From NCBI RefSeq assembly GCF_009389715.1, contig NC_052400.1, forward strand, positions 2,604,001 to 2,668,000: a stretch of DNA of 64,000 nucleotides, written 5' to 3'. Position 1 is the first letter of the stretch, and every line of letters begins with the position of its first letter. Made by a program: the position numbers and the translations under genes. Source of the stretch: Phoenix dactylifera (lineage: Eukaryota; Streptophyta; Magnoliopsida; Arecales; Arecaceae). The notes beneath the pieces were generated by a model that worked only from the letters and a program-made list of their open reading frames with translations, made no database searches and was not told where the DNA came from. This document shows, one piece after another, positions 63,501 to 64,000 of this stretch.

Positions 63501-64000
63501 GTAAGTCCCGGATCGAATGCCGTATGTTTTCCCTGTTTCTTGGTCGTTTTGATGGTTTATGATTTGAACAGCCGCGAATCGTGGTAAGGAATTCGGTTTC
63601 TTTGCGTCGATCAGTGTAGTCGTGGTTTGATGTGATTCAGTGCGTTGGGTCAGAACGAATGTTAGGGTAATAATGTCTTAGTGTCTAATGGAAGGGAATA
63701 GGAGAGCTTGCGGATCCTGGATTTTAAACTGTTCATAATGGTAATGGCCGACCGTAGAGATATTGGAAGTTGAGTCTTCTTTCTTGGGCGATCTTATGGA
63801 TGAGGGTTCTGATTTGCAAGAATCTTGAATGTTGACGGATGATAGCATGAGTTCTCTGGACGGAGTTCTTGGGATTGTCGTCTTCAGGAAGAAGAAGGTG
63901 AAAGACTGGATCTCATAACATATCACGTTTCAAGACCTATATCTTTTGAGTTGAAAAAGAAAAAGAAAAAGAACTTGGGCCGTAGTAACCAGTTGTGAGA

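Noticed and set aside
1..64000. Sterol or brassinosteroid gene cluster (ORP, BIN4, DWF5 relic)
   Set aside because: The genes are far apart, differ in orientation, one is dead, and ordinary genes lie between them. Coincidence is the simplest reading.
1..64000. Stand-alone tRNA or rRNA genes
   Set aside because: No cloverleaf-compatible sequence with proper acceptor stem was seen; the only Pol III boxes found belong to SINEs.

Overview
This is a 64-kb piece of a nuclear plant genome. The genes are split by many introns, spliced at GT-AG boundaries with one GC-AG exception, and the spaces between them are AT-rich and full of transposable elements. The families present are plant-type: an SBT2 subtilase, BIN4, a plant ORP and sterol delta-7 reductase. 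Together with the long, element-loaded introns they suggest a monocot, perhaps a palm, but species is an inference only. No bacterial, organellar or viral gene was recognised.

Layout from left to right. (1) 3-2481, plus strand: the 3' five exons of an oxysterol-binding-protein-related (ORP) gene whose 5' end lies outside the window. (2) 3396-16463, minus strand: a complete ten-exon SBT2-type subtilisin-like protease, 816 aa, probably with a 5'-UTR exon near 21.2-21.5 kb. Its introns hold an inverted-repeat array, a 1.35-kb element with long terminal inverted repeats (TIRs), a hAT-like element, a MITE (miniature inverted-repeat transposable element) and a large palindromic element. (3) About 21.5-35.1 kb: gene-poor DNA with one near-intact LTR retrotransposon at 27312-33821 (two 2885-bp LTRs, target duplication CTATC, only 740 bp of internal DNA). 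(4) 35191-41834, plus strand: BIN4, a DNA topoisomerase VI accessory protein, ten exons, 290 aa as modelled. (5) 41.8-48.3 kb: intergenic, with MITEs and a tRNA-derived SINE. (6) 48356-53844, plus strand: a TBC/Rab-GAP gene of the TBC1D5 type, five exons, 830 aa, one GC-AG intron. (7) 53.8-58.6 kb: intergenic, with a long-TIR element carrying internal sequence and an Au-like SINE. (8) 58671-61967, minus strand: a decayed, frameshifted sterol delta-7 reductase (DWF5) copy. (9) 63.3-63.5 kb: the probable first exon of a gene continuing to the right.

The genes are ordinary eukaryotic neighbours and do not form a pathway or cluster. Three relate to sterols or brassinosteroids (ORP, BIN4, DWF5 relic), but nothing here shows more than coincidence. 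I found no convincing new biological system. The points most worth checking are the palindromic element family, the long-TIR elements with unrelated centres, the DWF5 relic with several single-base frameshifts, the gutted retrotransposon and the GC-AG intron at the Rab-GAP active site.
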